Assembly: GCF_018881635.1 (NCBI RefSeq)
Contig: NZ_JACVPY010000002.1
Coordinates: 519,545-583,544, forward strand
DNA: 64,000 bases
From: Polynucleobacter sp. UB-Piko-W3
Lineage (GTDB): Bacteria > Pseudomonadota > Gammaproteobacteria > Burkholderiales > Burkholderiaceae
Direction of reading: 5' to 3'
Position numbers and translations under genes: made by a program
Notes under the pieces: model-generated
Told to the model about the DNA's origin: nothing
Seen by the model: only the letters and a program-made list of their open reading frames with translations
Database searches by the model: none
In this document: positions 8,046 through 16,925 of the stretch, piece by piece
Position numbering within the stretch: position 1 is the first letter of the stretch
How the letters are laid out: each line of letters begins with the position of its first letter

Positions 8046-9008
8046 ATGAATATTCGTTTGATCAAGAAGGTAGCAGGGATCCTCACGGGATCCCTTATCT
8101 TTTTTGGCAGTGCCTATGGGCAAAATGCTAAACCTGTCGATAGCATTCAATTAAAGCCTGTTCAAGTTGCGCCTCACACGTATTTCATCCAAGGCTTTGC
8201 GGAAATGGGTAGTAGTACTAATCAAAATTTCATTTCGAATGCTGGCTTTGTAGTCACTCCTGCTGGTGTTGTAGTTTTTGATGCACTGGGATCACCCATC
8301 CTTGCGCAAAAATTAATTTCTGAAATTAAAAAAATCACCCCACAAAAAGTTGTCGCGGTGATTGTGAGTCACTACCATGCGGATCACATCTATGGATTGC
8401 AAGAATTTAAAAAGATTGGTGCGAAGATTTATGCTCAAGGTGAAGGTAGAAACTATCTTTCCTCGGAAACAGCTAAGCAACGCTTGATTGCCTCACGCAT
8501 CGATTTTTCGCCCTGGGTCAATACCAATACGAATCTCATTTCGGCAGACGTTTGGATTGATCAAAAATTGAAACTGTCGATTGGTGGGGTGGATTTTTTC
8601 ATTAGTCGAGTAGGGCCTGCTCACGCACCAGAAGACTTAATGGTTTACGTACCATCAGAAAAAGTCCTGTTTGCTGGAGATCTCGTATTTAGGGGGCGCA
8701 TTCCTTTTGTTGGTAATGCTGATAGCAAAGGTTGGCTTAAGGGTTTAGATGAGATTGAAAAATTCAATCCCAATATCGTCATTCCTGGGCATGGGAATTA
8801 TTCCGTTAAGCCCTCTGAAGATATTGCCTTCACCAGAAATTACCTTAAATATCTGCGGGAATCGATGTCTGCGGCTGCTATCAATATGGATCCCTTTGAG
8901 GATGCCTATAAACAAGCGGATTGGTCAGAATATGAAGGAATGCCACTATTTCGGGCTGCCAACCGGATGAATGCCTATAACGTCTACCTGTCTATCCAGG
9001 CCGAGTAG
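8046..9008 (+). CDS. periplasmic metallo-beta-lactamase-fold hydrolase, SoxH-like
   Basis: 320 residues with a signal peptide ending SAYGQ (about residue 26). The dinuclear metal motif SHYHADH gives H109, H111, D113 and H114. Further ligands are likely in GPAHAPEDLMVYVP (H about 195), in LFAGDLVF and in VIPGHGNY. This pattern matches the quinoprotein-relay/SoxH branch. The exported location argues against a cytoplasmic persulfide dioxygenase. SoxH is present in many sox clusters, but its substrate is not established and it is not essential for thiosulfate oxidation in models. The symbol is left empty because assignment rests on fold and context. Confidence 0.8.
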   Translation: MNIRLIKKVAGILTGSLIFFGSAYGQNAKPVDSIQLKPVQVAPHTYFIQGFAEMGSSTNQNFISNAGFVVTPAGVVVFDALGSPILAQKLISEIKKITPQKVVAVIVSHYHADHIYGLQEFKKIGAKIYAQGEGRNYLSSETAKQRLIASRIDFSPWVNTNTNLISADVWIDQKLKLSIGGVDFFISRVGPAHAPEDLMVYVPSEKVLFAGDLVFRGRIPFVGNADSKGWLKGLDEIEKFNPNIVIPGHGNYSVKPSEDIAFTRNYLKYLRESMSAAAINMDPFEDAYKQADWSEYEGMPLFRAANRMNAYNVYLSIQAE

Positions 9009-9066
9009 GGCAATTTTGGCCATTGGGCCTTAAAATAGGAGATTAATGCTAAATCCTTGATTTGTA

Positions 9067-9384
9067 ATGAAAATGATTCTTCTTCGCTATCTTTCTGCAA
9101 TTACCTTGAGTGTGCTCATGAGTGCGCCAGTGATCGCTGCTCCTGATCTAGCAAATGGTAAGACCATTGATCAGCAAAAGTGCTATGCCTGCCACGCTAA
9201 GAAATCTGGCTTTGGCAATGGCGACATGATCTACACGCGCAGTGATAGCAAGGTGAAGTCATTGGCTAATTTAAAAAGAATGGTGGGCTTATGTAATAGC
9301 GAGCTCCGTCTAGATCTTTTTCCCGAAGATGAGGCTGATGTTGTAGCTTATCTCAATCAACAGTTTTATAAATTCAAACCTTAA
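9067..9384 (+). CDS. small periplasmic monoheme c-type cytochrome
   Basis: 105 residues with a signal peptide (MKMILLRYLSAITLSVLMSAPVIA, to about residue 24 in total) and one heme site CYACH at residues 39-43. The remainder, about 60 residues, is unusually short; M92 or nearby methionines (LKRMVGL) may supply the sixth ligand. I do not recognise a named family. It lies between the SoxH-like gene and the thiosulfate permease gene, so an electron-acceptor role for the Sox enzymes is plausible but inferred. No strong Shine-Dalgarno precedes this ATG. An AGGAG upstream sits in front of a four-codon frame. Confidence 0.75.
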   Translation: MKMILLRYLSAITLSVLMSAPVIAAPDLANGKTIDQQKCYACHAKKSGFGNGDMIYTRSDSKVKSLANLKRMVGLCNSELRLDLFPEDEADVVAYLNQQFYKFKP

Positions 9385-9404
9385 TTTTTTAAAATATTGT
9401 CGCT

Positions 9405-10526
9405 ATGGATGTCGTAGATATTAATTCTCTTGGTAGGTCAGTCCTTTGGGGTACTTTTGCTATTACTTTTTTGCTTGGTGCCTTGATGCAAAAAACGGGC
9501 TTTTGCAGCATGGGTGCTGTCTCTGACATCTTCATCATGTCTAGCTGGGATCGTTTAAAGCAGTGGTTCCTAGCAGTTGGCATCGCCATTATTGGATTTT
9601 CATTGATGTCTTATCTAGGGCTCATCGATCCTTTAAAAAGTTTTTATACCGGCAATAGATTCCTATGGCTTTCGACCATTGTGGGCAGCGTTGTGTTTGG
9701 CTTTGGCATGGTTCTAGCCTCAGGATGCGGTAGCAAAACCTTAGTTCGTATTGGCGGCGGTAATTTAAAGTCCATCATTGTATTTATGGTCTTGGGTTTA
9801 TTTGCTTATATGACAATGCGTGGTTTTCTGGGAGTGATACGTACCAACACACTCGATACGATCTTTATTGCTTTTAGTACCCCGCAAGACTTGCCAAGTC
9901 TTCTGAGTGGTCCTTTAGGTATCGCCCGTACTAATCTGCATCTTGTCTTGGGACTGGTTATCGGTTCTGTATTTATTATTTACGCTCTAGTGAGTAAAGC
10001 TTTTTGGACTGCCGAAAACCTGATCGCAGGAATTGGTGTTGGTTTAGCGATCACTGCAGTGTGGTGGGTATCGGGTAATTTGGGTTACGTTGCTGAAGAC
10101 CCTAACACCTTAGAAGAGGTATTTTTAGTGACCAATTCTGGGCGTATGGAAAGTCTATCTTTTGTTGCCCCTTATGCTTATTCCTTGGATTGGCTCATGA
10201 TGTATAGCGATACATCTAAAGTTCTCACAGTCGGTATTGTTGCCGTCCTTGGGATGATCTTGGGATCAGCTCTCATTGCTATTGCAAGTAAAACTTTCCG
10301 CTGGGAGTCATTTCGTAATACTGAAGATACGGCAAATCATCTTGTTGGCGCAGCTTTGATGGGCTTTGGTGGAGTTACAGCATTAGGCTGTACAGTAGGG
10401 CAGGGATTAAGTGGTATCTCTACTTTAGCCCTCGGATCCTTTTTGGCCTTACCTGGATTTATTCTTGGTGCCTATTTAGGAATGCGCTATTTGCAATTTC
10501 GTCTTGCTCCAAATCCTTGCAGTTAA
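9405..10526 (+). CDS. YeeE/YedE (TsuA-type) thiosulfate/sulfur-compound permease
   Basis: 373 residues, highly hydrophobic, with around nine or more membrane helices in two pseudo-repeated halves. The family's conserved cysteines are visible: C34 (TGFCSMG), C108 (ASGCGSKT) and C329 (ALGCTVGQG). In the structurally studied TsuA/YeeE, such cysteines hand thiosulfate through the membrane. The protein would bring thiosulfate into the cytoplasm for assimilation or signalling, separate from periplasmic Sox oxidation. It is followed by two half-length relatives. The start lies 20 bases after the cytochrome gene. Confidence 0.85.
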   Translation: MDVVDINSLGRSVLWGTFAITFLLGALMQKTGFCSMGAVSDIFIMSSWDRLKQWFLAVGIAIIGFSLMSYLGLIDPLKSFYTGNRFLWLSTIVGSVVFGFGMVLASGCGSKTLVRIGGGNLKSIIVFMVLGLFAYMTMRGFLGVIRTNTLDTIFIAFSTPQDLPSLLSGPLGIARTNLHLVLGLVIGSVFIIYALVSKAFWTAENLIAGIGVGLAITAVWWVSGNLGYVAEDPNTLEEVFLVTNSGRMESLSFVAPYAYSLDWLMMYSDTSKVLTVGIVAVLGMILGSALIAIASKTFRWESFRNTEDTANHLVGAALMGFGGVTALGCTVGQGLSGISTLALGSFLALPGFILGAYLGMRYLQFRLAPNPCS

Positions 10527-10551
10527 TGATCAATAGACTGGATGTCCATTA

Positions 10552-10989
10552 ATGGAAATTGACTGGCTTTCTTTCACGCCCATTCCGTCTTTACTGGGTG
10601 GAATGATTCTCGGTATCGCTGCAGCACTCTATGTTCTTTTGCATGGCCGCATACTGGGTATCAGTGGGATCATTTCTGGATTACTTCATCCTACATTGAC
10701 CGACTCTGCTTGGCGCCTGAGCTTGGTGTTTGGTTTAATCTCGGCTCCATTTTTAGCGGCATTATTTTTTGGCATCATTCCAGTGATTGTGATTGCCGCT
10801 AGTTGGTTAGTGATTGTGATTGCCGGTCTTTTGGTTGGCTTTGGCGCGCAATATGGTTCGGGCTGTACTAGTGGCCATGGCATTTGTGGCTTGTCTCGTT
10901 TATCACCCCGCTCATTAGTTGCGACACTCGCTTTTATGTGTGCTGGTTTTGTCATGGTATTTGTCATCCGCCATTTGATAGGTGGCTAA
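10552..10989 (+). CDS. half-size YeeE/YedE membrane protein, first subunit
   Basis: 145 residues with four predicted membrane helices. The family cysteine motif is present at C105 (GSGCTSGHG), with C112 following in GICGLSRLS. It is half the length of a normal YeeE and is followed directly by a second half, so the pair presumably makes one transporter. Paired halves of this kind occur in the BigR operon of Xylella and Agrobacterium and in similar sulfide-response operons. The substrate is probably a reduced sulfur species. The next gene starts one base after this stop codon. Confidence 0.85.
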   Translation: MEIDWLSFTPIPSLLGGMILGIAAALYVLLHGRILGISGIISGLLHPTLTDSAWRLSLVFGLISAPFLAALFFGIIPVIVIAASWLVIVIAGLLVGFGAQYGSGCTSGHGICGLSRLSPRSLVATLAFMCAGFVMVFVIRHLIGG

Positions 10990-10990
10990 G

Positions 10991-11434
10991 ATGAAACACT
11001 ATTTTGGCCTTCTTAGTCAGTATGCGATTGGTGTACTTTTTGGATCGGGCTTAATCATCTCTGGTATGAGCAATCCACAAAAGATTTTGGGATTTTTAGA
11101 TTTAGCGGGAAATTGGGATCCATCGCTCGCATTTGTCATGATGGGTGCAGTGCTGATTGGTCTTGCCGGCTTTTATGTTGTTAGCAAGAGAAGTCAGGCC
11201 TTTTTTGGTGGAGCCCTTCATATTCCAACGAGGAGGGATATCACTAAGCCTTTGCTGATTGGCAGCCTGATCTTTGGGGCGGGCTGGGGGATTGCAGGCT
11301 TTTGTCCTGGCCCAGCCCTAGTTGCTCTTGGGGCAGGCCATCTCAAGGCCTTTGTTTTTGTGGCTGCCATGTTGGCTGGTATGGAGATCTGCGAGCGCTT
11401 CTTTGTCGGCCATAGAAGTAAACCCAGCCTCTGA
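10991..11434 (+). CDS. half-size YeeE/YedE (DUF6691-like) membrane protein, second subunit
   Basis: 147 residues from the ATG at 10991; a GTG at 10982 would add three residues and overlap the previous gene. Four hydrophobic helices. The signature GFCPGPALVALG holds cysteine C105, matching the cysteine loop of the other YeeE half. GSGLIISGMSNPQKILGFLD is typical of this subgroup. It would assemble with the preceding half. The tight spacing shows co-translation. Confidence 0.85.
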   Translation: MKHYFGLLSQYAIGVLFGSGLIISGMSNPQKILGFLDLAGNWDPSLAFVMMGAVLIGLAGFYVVSKRSQAFFGGALHIPTRRDITKPLLIGSLIFGAGWGIAGFCPGPALVALGAGHLKAFVFVAAMLAGMEICERFFVGHRSKPSL

Positions 11435-11489
11435 GCAAGCCTGATTTAGAATTAACCCTATTGCATATTTATTCAATGTAGAGGGTTTC

Positions 11490-11834
11490 ATGAGTCTTCC
11501 TATTACTTGCCATAACGCTCAATTTGGTACGCTTGGTCAAATTGATCCCAGTCATTTGGCCGAAATTGCCAAGCAGGGCTATAAAAGCGTCATTAACAAT
11601 CGTCCTGATGGCGAAGAGGGCCCTCATCAGCCAACTAACGCATCTATTGCGGCAGAAGCAGAAAAGCTTGGTCTGAATTATGTTTATCTACCAGTGGTTC
11701 CAGGTGCGTTCACGCCAGCAGAAGTACAAGAAATGGCCCGCCTCCTAAAAACTCTGCCTGGTCCCATCTTGGCATTTTGCCGCTCTGGTGCTCGCTCTAC
11801 CAATTTGTATCACCTCGCCTTGCAAGTAAGCTAA
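11490..11834 (+). CDS. DUF442/TIGR01244 rhodanese-like or phosphatase-fold sulfur protein
   Basis: 114 residues, cytoplasmic. It carries the loop CRSGARS starting at C97, the catalytic P-loop of the dual-specificity-phosphatase/rhodanese-like DUF442 family. SVINNRPDGEE is the matching N-terminal signature. In BigR-regulated operons the same domain is fused to a persulfide dioxygenase (Blh); here it stands alone. Persulfide sulfur transfer is the likely role, from family context. It sits after the YeeE halves and before selU, with a 10-bp inverted repeat across its stop codon. Confidence 0.8.
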   Translation: MSLPITCHNAQFGTLGQIDPSHLAEIAKQGYKSVINNRPDGEEGPHQPTNASIAAEAEKLGLNYVYLPVVPGAFTPAEVQEMARLLKTLPGPILAFCRSGARSTNLYHLALQVS

Positions 11835-11850
11835 CTGATTTCAGTTAGCT
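11829..11850. repeat. perfect 10-bp inverted repeat across the stop codon of the DUF442 gene
   Basis: AGCTAACTGA (11829-11838) and TCAGTTAGCT (11841-11850) are exact reverse complements separated by TT. In RNA this would be an 8-9 bp hairpin containing the TAA stop. No T-run follows, so it is not a classical intrinsic terminator. It may protect the 3' end, delay transcription or be a protein site. Confidence 0.55.
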
Positions 11851-11865
11851 GAACTAGCACAAGGT

Positions 11866-12939
11866 ATGCAATCTAGTAATCCTCATATTCTTAAGCTGGA
11901 TCAATTTCTTTCTGAGTTAGACAGCTTTGATCTTGTGATTGATGTGAGATCGCCAGCGGAGTTTGCTTTAGATCATATTCCTGGGGCTGTTAATTTTCCG
12001 GTACTCAGTAATGATGAGCGCGCACAAATTGGAACTCTATATAAGCAGGTTTCTCCATTTGCGGCCAAGAAGCTGGGCGCTGCTATGGTATCTAAAAATA
12101 TTGCAGAGCATATTGAAAATCATTTATTAGAATTGCCGCGTGAATGGCGACCACTTATCTATTGCTGGCGTGGTGGTGAGCGCAGCGGAGCCTTTACCCA
12201 TATTCTGAATCGCATAGGCTGGAAAGCTATGCAACTAGAAAGTGGTTATCAAGGCTTTAGGCGAACCGTGATTGACGCTCTTGACCAGGCCGCAAATGCT
12301 TTCACCTTCCAGGTAATCTGCGGCATGACCGGTAGCGGTAAGACCAGGGTGCTGCAAGAAATTGGCTCCCTTGGCGCACAGATCCTAGACTTAGAAGGTT
12401 TAGCGATTCATCGTGGCTCTGTCTTGGGTAATGAGCCCAATATCGATCAGCCCTCGCAAAAAGGTTTTGAAACAGCCCTTTGGAATGCGCTACGCAAATT
12501 AGATCCATCACAAGCTGTCTTTGTTGAGTCAGAGAGTAAGAAGGTCGGAGGGCTTCACATTCCAGATGTCTTAATGGAAAAGATCCGCAATGGCACTTGT
12601 ATTGAGTTGAGATCAAGCACGCAGACACGGGTTTCTTGGTTAATTCGTGAGTACCATCACTTTCTCACGGGCACAGACAACTTCAAAGATAAGCTAGCCT
12701 TGCTGACTGCTCACTATGGCAAAGTCCAAATCGCCAAATGGAATGAAGCGATTGACGCGGGTAACTTTCCAGAGCTGGTTGAAGAGTTGTTGGTTAAACA
12801 CTATGACCCTTCCTACCAATCATCGATTATCAGAAATTTTCCTCAGTACAAGATGGGGAATTTTGTGCAACTCGAAAATGATAGCGATGAGGCCTTTGCT
12901 CAAGCTGCAAAGGCCATCGTGGCAAAGATGGGCTCCTAG
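11866..12939 (+). CDS. selU: tRNA 2-selenouridine/geranyl-2-thiouridine synthase SelU
   Basis: 357 residues. An N-terminal rhodanese domain (about 20-130) has its catalytic cysteine at C100 in YCWRGGERSG. It is followed by a P-loop domain with GMTGSGKT at 153-160. This two-domain order is diagnostic of SelU/YbbB, which geranylates and selenates wobble 2-thiouridine in Lys, Glu and Gln tRNAs. The selenium donor is made by SelD, which is not in this window. It follows the sulfur genes in the same direction, 31 bases after the DUF442 stop. The downstream gene is convergent. Length is normal. Confidence 0.92.
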   Translation: MQSSNPHILKLDQFLSELDSFDLVIDVRSPAEFALDHIPGAVNFPVLSNDERAQIGTLYKQVSPFAAKKLGAAMVSKNIAEHIENHLLELPREWRPLIYCWRGGERSGAFTHILNRIGWKAMQLESGYQGFRRTVIDALDQAANAFTFQVICGMTGSGKTRVLQEIGSLGAQILDLEGLAIHRGSVLGNEPNIDQPSQKGFETALWNALRKLDPSQAVFVESESKKVGGLHIPDVLMEKIRNGTCIELRSSTQTRVSWLIREYHHFLTGTDNFKDKLALLTAHYGKVQIAKWNEAIDAGNFPELVEELLVKHYDPSYQSSIIRNFPQYKMGNFVQLENDSDEAFAQAAKAIVAKMGS

Positions 12940-12943
12940 CTAA

Positions 12944-14122
12944 TCAGCTAAACGCCTGAATACCCGTTTGCGCACGACCCAAAATGAGTGCATGAATATC
13001 GTGTGTGCCTTCATAGGTGTTCACTACCTCAAGATTGAGCATATGACGAATCACGCCATACTCATCTGAGATGCCATTACCACCGTGCATATCGCGTGCC
13101 ATGCGAGCAATATCTAAAGACTTGCCGCAGGAGTTGCGTTTCATGATGGAGGTAATTTCTGGGGCGGCAATACCTTCGTCTTTCATACGACCTAAGCGTA
13201 AGCAGCCTTGAAGAGCTAAGGTGATTTCAGTTTGCATGTCTGCTAATTTTTTCTGAATCAATTGATTAGCAGCAAGAGGTCTATCAAACTGCTTGCGATC
13301 TAGAGTGTATTGGCGAGCGGCATGCCAACACCATTCTGCCGCACCTAGAGTGCCCCAAGAGATGCCGTAACGAGCTGAGTTTAAGCAGGTAAATGGACCT
13401 TTTAGGCCACTGACTTCCGGGAATTCATTTTCGGCTGGCACAAACACTTCATCCATCACGATCTCACCAGTAATGGAAGCGCGTAAACCCATCTTGCCGC
13501 TGATCTTGGGAGCGCTTAAGCCCTTCATACCTTTTTCAAGGATGAAGCCGCGAATGATGCCCTCATCATTTTTTGCCCACACTACGAATACATCGGCAAT
13601 TGGGGAGTTGGAGATCCACATCTTAGATCCCGTTAAAGAAAATCCTCCAGGGACTTTCTTAGCGCGGGTAATCATACCGCCAGCATCAGAGCCATAGTTA
13701 GGTTCAGTTAATCCAAAGCAGCCAATCCATTCGCCGGTGGCTAATTTAGGCAGATACTTTTGTTTTTGTGCTTCGCTACCAAATTCATTAATCGGCACCA
13801 TGACCAAGGATGACTGCACGCTCATCATTGAGCGGTAACCAGAATCCACACGCTCGATCTCGCGAGCAATCAGACCGTAAGAAACATAATTTAAGTTAGC
13901 GCCGCCGTATTCCTCCGGAATAGTGATGCCCAGAAGACCTAATTCACCCATTTCGCGAAAGATTGACGCATCGGTTGTTTCGTTGCGAAAGGCGTCATGA
14001 ATACGTGGCATGAGACGCCCTTGAGCATACTCAGCAGCTGCATCACGAATCATGCGCTCCTCTTCGCTCAATTGTGTATCGAGGAGGAGGGGGTCTATCC
14101 AATTAAAGCTCGCTTTACTCAT
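12944..14122 (-). CDS. gcdH: glutaryl-CoA dehydrogenase
   Basis: 392 residues, FAD acyl-CoA dehydrogenase fold. Domain order: N-terminal helices, the FAD-binding middle region with [16 protein letters not shown] and [18 protein letters not shown], and a C-terminal helical domain. The end [21 protein letters not shown] places the catalytic glutamate in YEGTHD and is characteristic of glutaryl-CoA dehydrogenase rather than short-chain enzymes. The enzyme converts glutaryl-CoA to crotonyl-CoA in lysine and tryptophan breakdown, passing electrons to ETF. ETF-quinone oxidoreductase is encoded about 4 kb away. It ends 4 bases from selU (convergent) and diverges from the transporter gene. Confidence 0.92.
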   Translation of the reverse strand: MSKASFNWIDPLLLDTQLSEEERMIRDAAAEYAQGRLMPRIHDAFRNETTDASIFREMGELGLLGITIPEEYGGANLNYVSYGLIAREIERVDSGYRSMMSVQSSLVMVPINEFGSEAQKQKYLPKLATGEWIGCFGLTEPNYGSDAGGMITRAKKVPGGFSLTGSKMWISNSPIADVFVVWAKNDEGIIRGFILEKGMKGLSAPKISGKMGLRASITGEIVMDEVFVPAENEFPEVSGLKGPFTCLNSARYGISWGTLGAAEWCWHAARQYTLDRKQFDRPLAANQLIQKKLADMQTEITLALQGCLRLGRMKDEGIAAPEITSIMKRNSCGKSLDIARMARDMHGGNGISDEYGVIRHMLNLEVVNTYEGTHDIHALILGRAQTGIQAFS

Positions 14123-14213
14123 TACTTAATCATCCTATTGTTTGTGTCCTAACTTCCTGCGAAGTTTCAGGAATCGGGCTATTCTTGTTTCTATTATCCC
14201 TTTTTCCAGGCTT

Positions 14214-14924
14214 ATGGACTCACCTAGACGACACCATCGCTATTACGACCTGCTTTTGGCGGCCTTTGTGGTGGTCTTGCTCTGCTCGAACTTTATTGGA
14301 GCAGGAAAAGCGGCCGTGATTGATCTTCCTCACTTTGGTGAAGTGACTTTTGGTGCTGGAATTTTATTTTTCCCGATTGCCTATTTCTTTGGGGACATCT
14401 TTACTGAGGTGTATGGATATGCCTATGACCGCCGTGCAGTTTGGGCGGGCTTTGCGGCTTTAGCCTTTGCTGCCGTGATGGCCCAAATTGTGATTGCGCT
14501 ACCTGTTGCTCCCGGCACATACATGGCGAACTATCAACAGGGCTTAGAAACGGTTTTCGGCAACTCCTGGCGTATTGCCCTAGCTTCGATGTTTTCTTTT
14601 TGGTGCGGTAGTCTGACTAACGGTTACGTATTAGCCAAAATGAAAATTTGGACTAAAGGGCGCTTTCTATGGACGCGCACTATTGGTAGTACGGCAGTAG
14701 GAGAGCTCGTTGACTCCTCCTTTTTCTATATGCTGGCGTTTTATGGCATCTGGCCTACACATGAGATTATTCAAGTGGCACTAGCTCAATATGTCCTGAA
14801 AACTTCTTGGGAGGTCCTAGCTACCCCCTTAACCTATTGGGTGGTGAATTTTCTCAAGCGCAAGGAAAATGAGGACCATTACGACATTCATACGAATTTC
14901 ACCCCATTTAAGGTCAAAGTCTAA
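14214..14924 (+). CDS. queuosine-precursor transporter, YhhQ/VUT family
   Basis: 236 residues from the ATG at 14214. An upstream ATG at 14142 would add 24 residues that do not look conserved. The VUT family shows in LLCSNFIGAGKAAVID, IAYFFGDIFTEVYGYAYDRR and FWCGSLTNGYVLAKMK, with about six membrane helices. YhhQ imports the queuine precursors preQ0/preQ1 for tRNA modification. The C-terminal tail after KRKENEDHYDIHTNFTPF is hydrophilic. It diverges from gcdH. Confidence 0.88.
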   Translation: MDSPRRHHRYYDLLLAAFVVVLLCSNFIGAGKAAVIDLPHFGEVTFGAGILFFPIAYFFGDIFTEVYGYAYDRRAVWAGFAALAFAAVMAQIVIALPVAPGTYMANYQQGLETVFGNSWRIALASMFSFWCGSLTNGYVLAKMKIWTKGRFLWTRTIGSTAVGELVDSSFFYMLAFYGIWPTHEIIQVALAQYVLKTSWEVLATPLTYWVVNFLKRKENEDHYDIHTNFTPFKVKV

Positions 14925-15021
14925 TTTAGACATTTGTATCCTGAACCCGTTAAAATAACGGTCTTTGCCCCCAATCTGAGGGTATCTGTTGAATTGAATT
15001 TCAGAAAGCTAGAAACTATCC

Positions 15022-16629
15022 GTGTTGTCCGCATCTAATATCACTATGCAGTTTGGGGCAAAACCCCTGTTTGAAAATATTTCCGTGAAGTTTGGCGGCG
15101 GTAACCGTTACGGCCTCATCGGCGCAAACGGTTGCGGTAAATCCACTTTCATGAAAATTCTAGGTGGCGAACTTGAGCCCACTAGCGGTAACGTCAGCTT
15201 AGATCCAGGAGTTCGCTTGGGTAAATTGCGCCAAGATCAGTTTGCTTATGAAGATGTGCGCGTTCTCGATGTGGTGATGATGGGCCACGAAGAGATGTGG
15301 AAGGCCGCCGCTGAACGTGATGCGATTTACGCCAATCCAGATGCGACCGATGAAGATTACATGAAGGCTGCCGAGCTTGAAGGTAAGTATGCTGAGTACG
15401 GTGGTTATACCGCTGAAGCAAAAGCAGGTGAGTTGTTGTTAGGTATTGGCATTCCGATTGAGCAACACAATGGTCCGATGAGTAACGTCGCCCCTGGCTG
15501 GAAATTGCGCGTATTGCTAGCGCAAGCATTGTTCTCTGATCCGGATGTACTTCTTCTAGATGAGCCAACCAACAACTTAGATATTCACTCGATTCATTGG
15601 CTCGAAGATATTCTCAATGATATTAAGAGCACCATCGTCATCATTTCTCATGATCGCCATTTTCTTAATGAAGTCTGTACGCATATGGCTGATATGGACT
15701 TTGGTACTCTCAAGGTCTATCCAGGTAACTATGACTCCTACATGCTTGCTTCTGTGCAAGCGCGAACACAGCAGCTTAGTTCTAACGTCAAAGCGAAAGA
15801 AAAAATTGCTGAATTACAGGCTTTCGTGGCCCGCTTCTCTGCTAATGCTTCCAAGGCTCGCCAGGCTACCTCACGTCAGCGCCAGTTAGAAAAAATTGAG
15901 ATTGTTGAAGTAAAACCTTCTTCACGTCAAAACCCATTCATTCGTTTCGATACTGAGAAAAAATTGCACAATATGGCAGTAGAGTGCAATGGGTTGACCA
16001 AAACCTATGACCGCGTAATTTTTAAAAACTTTAAGCTCGGCGTTCGTGCGGGTGAAAAGATTGCCATCATTGGTCAGAACGGTGCTGGTAAAACAACGCT
16101 ATTGAATTCAATTTTAAGTAAACGTTTTGAGGGTATTGCTGTAGATAGTGGTGATGTGAAGTGGGCTGAGAATGCTAAGGTTGGCGTCATGCCTCAGGAC
16201 AATACCGAGATGTTCGCCAAAGACGAATTACTCATGGACTGGATGAATTGGTGGCGTAACACCGGTGATGACGACCAGGTGATTCGTGGCACCCTTGGGC
16301 GTTTATTGTTCTCTGGCGATGACATCGGCAAATCTGTCAAAGTTCTATCTGGCGGTGAAAAGGGCAGAATGATTTGGGGCAAGCTCATGCTCCAAAAATA
16401 TAACGTTCTTGCAATGGATGAGCCAACTAACCATATGGATATGGAATCCATTGAAAGTTTGCAAATTGCCTTAGAGAAATTCGATGGCACCCTGTTATTT
16501 GTATCTCATGACCGCGAATTTGTGTCCGCACTAGCTAATCGCATCTTAGAAGTGAAGATGGATGGTACGGTTGTAGATTACTCAGGTACTTACGAAGAGT
16601 ATTTACGGAGCCAAGCATTGGCTGGTTAA
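15022..16629 (+). CDS. ybiT: ABC-F family ATPase, YbiT type
   Basis: 535 residues from GTG at 15022; TTG at 15025 is the next option. Two ABC domains lie on one chain with no membrane segment. The first Walker [10 protein letters not shown] is at residues 34-42 with Walker [10 protein letters not shown]. The second is GQNGAGKTT with [11 protein letters not shown]. The ABC-F linker contains [18 protein letters not shown], near-identical to E. coli YbiT as I remember it, as is the opening [23 protein letters not shown] proteins bind the ribosomal E site and relieve stalled translation; YbiT's exact trigger is unclear. A hairpin terminator follows. Confidence 0.93.
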   Translation: MLSASNITMQFGAKPLFENISVKFGGGNRYGLIGANGCGKSTFMKILGGELEPTSGNVSLDPGVRLGKLRQDQFAYEDVRVLDVVMMGHEEMWKAAAERDAIYANPDATDEDYMKAAELEGKYAEYGGYTAEAKAGELLLGIGIPIEQHNGPMSNVAPGWKLRVLLAQALFSDPDVLLLDEPTNNLDIHSIHWLEDILNDIKSTIVIISHDRHFLNEVCTHMADMDFGTLKVYPGNYDSYMLASVQARTQQLSSNVKAKEKIAELQAFVARFSANASKARQATSRQRQLEKIEIVEVKPSSRQNPFIRFDTEKKLHNMAVECNGLTKTYDRVIFKNFKLGVRAGEKIAIIGQNGAGKTTLLNSILSKRFEGIAVDSGDVKWAENAKVGVMPQDNTEMFAKDELLMDWMNWWRNTGDDDQVIRGTLGRLLFSGDDIGKSVKVLSGGEKGRMIWGKLMLQKYNVLAMDEPTNHMDMESIESLQIALEKFDGTLLFVSHDREFVSALANRILEVKMDGTVVDYSGTYEEYLRSQALAG

Positions 16630-16646
16630 AGATTCAATTGATCAGC

Positions 16647-16679
16647 AATAAGCCTGTGTAGAGATTACGCAGGCTTATT
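16647..16679. terminator. bidirectional hairpin terminator after ybiT
   Basis: AATAAGCCTG (16647-16656) pairs with CAGGCTTATT (16670-16679), with TTTTC following on +. The right arm overlaps the last codons of the convergent DUF1289 gene, so one structure may serve both directions. Confidence 0.7.
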
Positions 16680-16925
16680 TTCTTTTGCTTGCCTCTGAAA
16701 ACGCATCGCAGTGCCGTCTTCACGAACGCGCTTCCACACCGAGGCCTTTTCTTCGTCAGAGAGAAAAACCCAATTACTGACTTCGCTCAATGTGCGACCA
16801 CAGCCTTGGCAAATCTCATCGTAAAGCGTGGTGCAGACCCCGATACAAGGAGAGTCAGATTCATCATCTCCAGTAGAGAGTGAATATGAGCCGTCTTGGG
16901 TTTGTGGATTGCTATCTGAATTCAT
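16665..16925 (-). CDS. DUF1289 small cysteine-cluster protein
   Basis: 86 residues. The DUF1289 signature is CIGVCTTLYDEICQGCGRT, four cysteines that probably bind zinc, then EVSNWVFLSDEEKASVWKRV. The family's function is not known. It overlaps the preceding COG3146 gene by 4 bases (ATGA), so the two are translated together. A serine/aspartate-rich N-terminus precedes the motif. Confidence 0.85.
   Translation of the reverse strand: MNSDSNPQTQDGSYSLSTGDDESDSPCIGVCTTLYDEICQGCGRTLSEVSNWVFLSDEEKASVWKRVREDGTAMRFQRQAKENKPA

Noticed and set aside
8046-9008. Metallo-beta-lactamase protein as ETHE1-type persulfide dioxygenase
   Set aside because: It has an export signal and a two-metal SHYHADH pattern with GPAHAPEDLMVYVP, typical of SoxH-like hydrolases, not the single-iron cytoplasmic dioxygenase.
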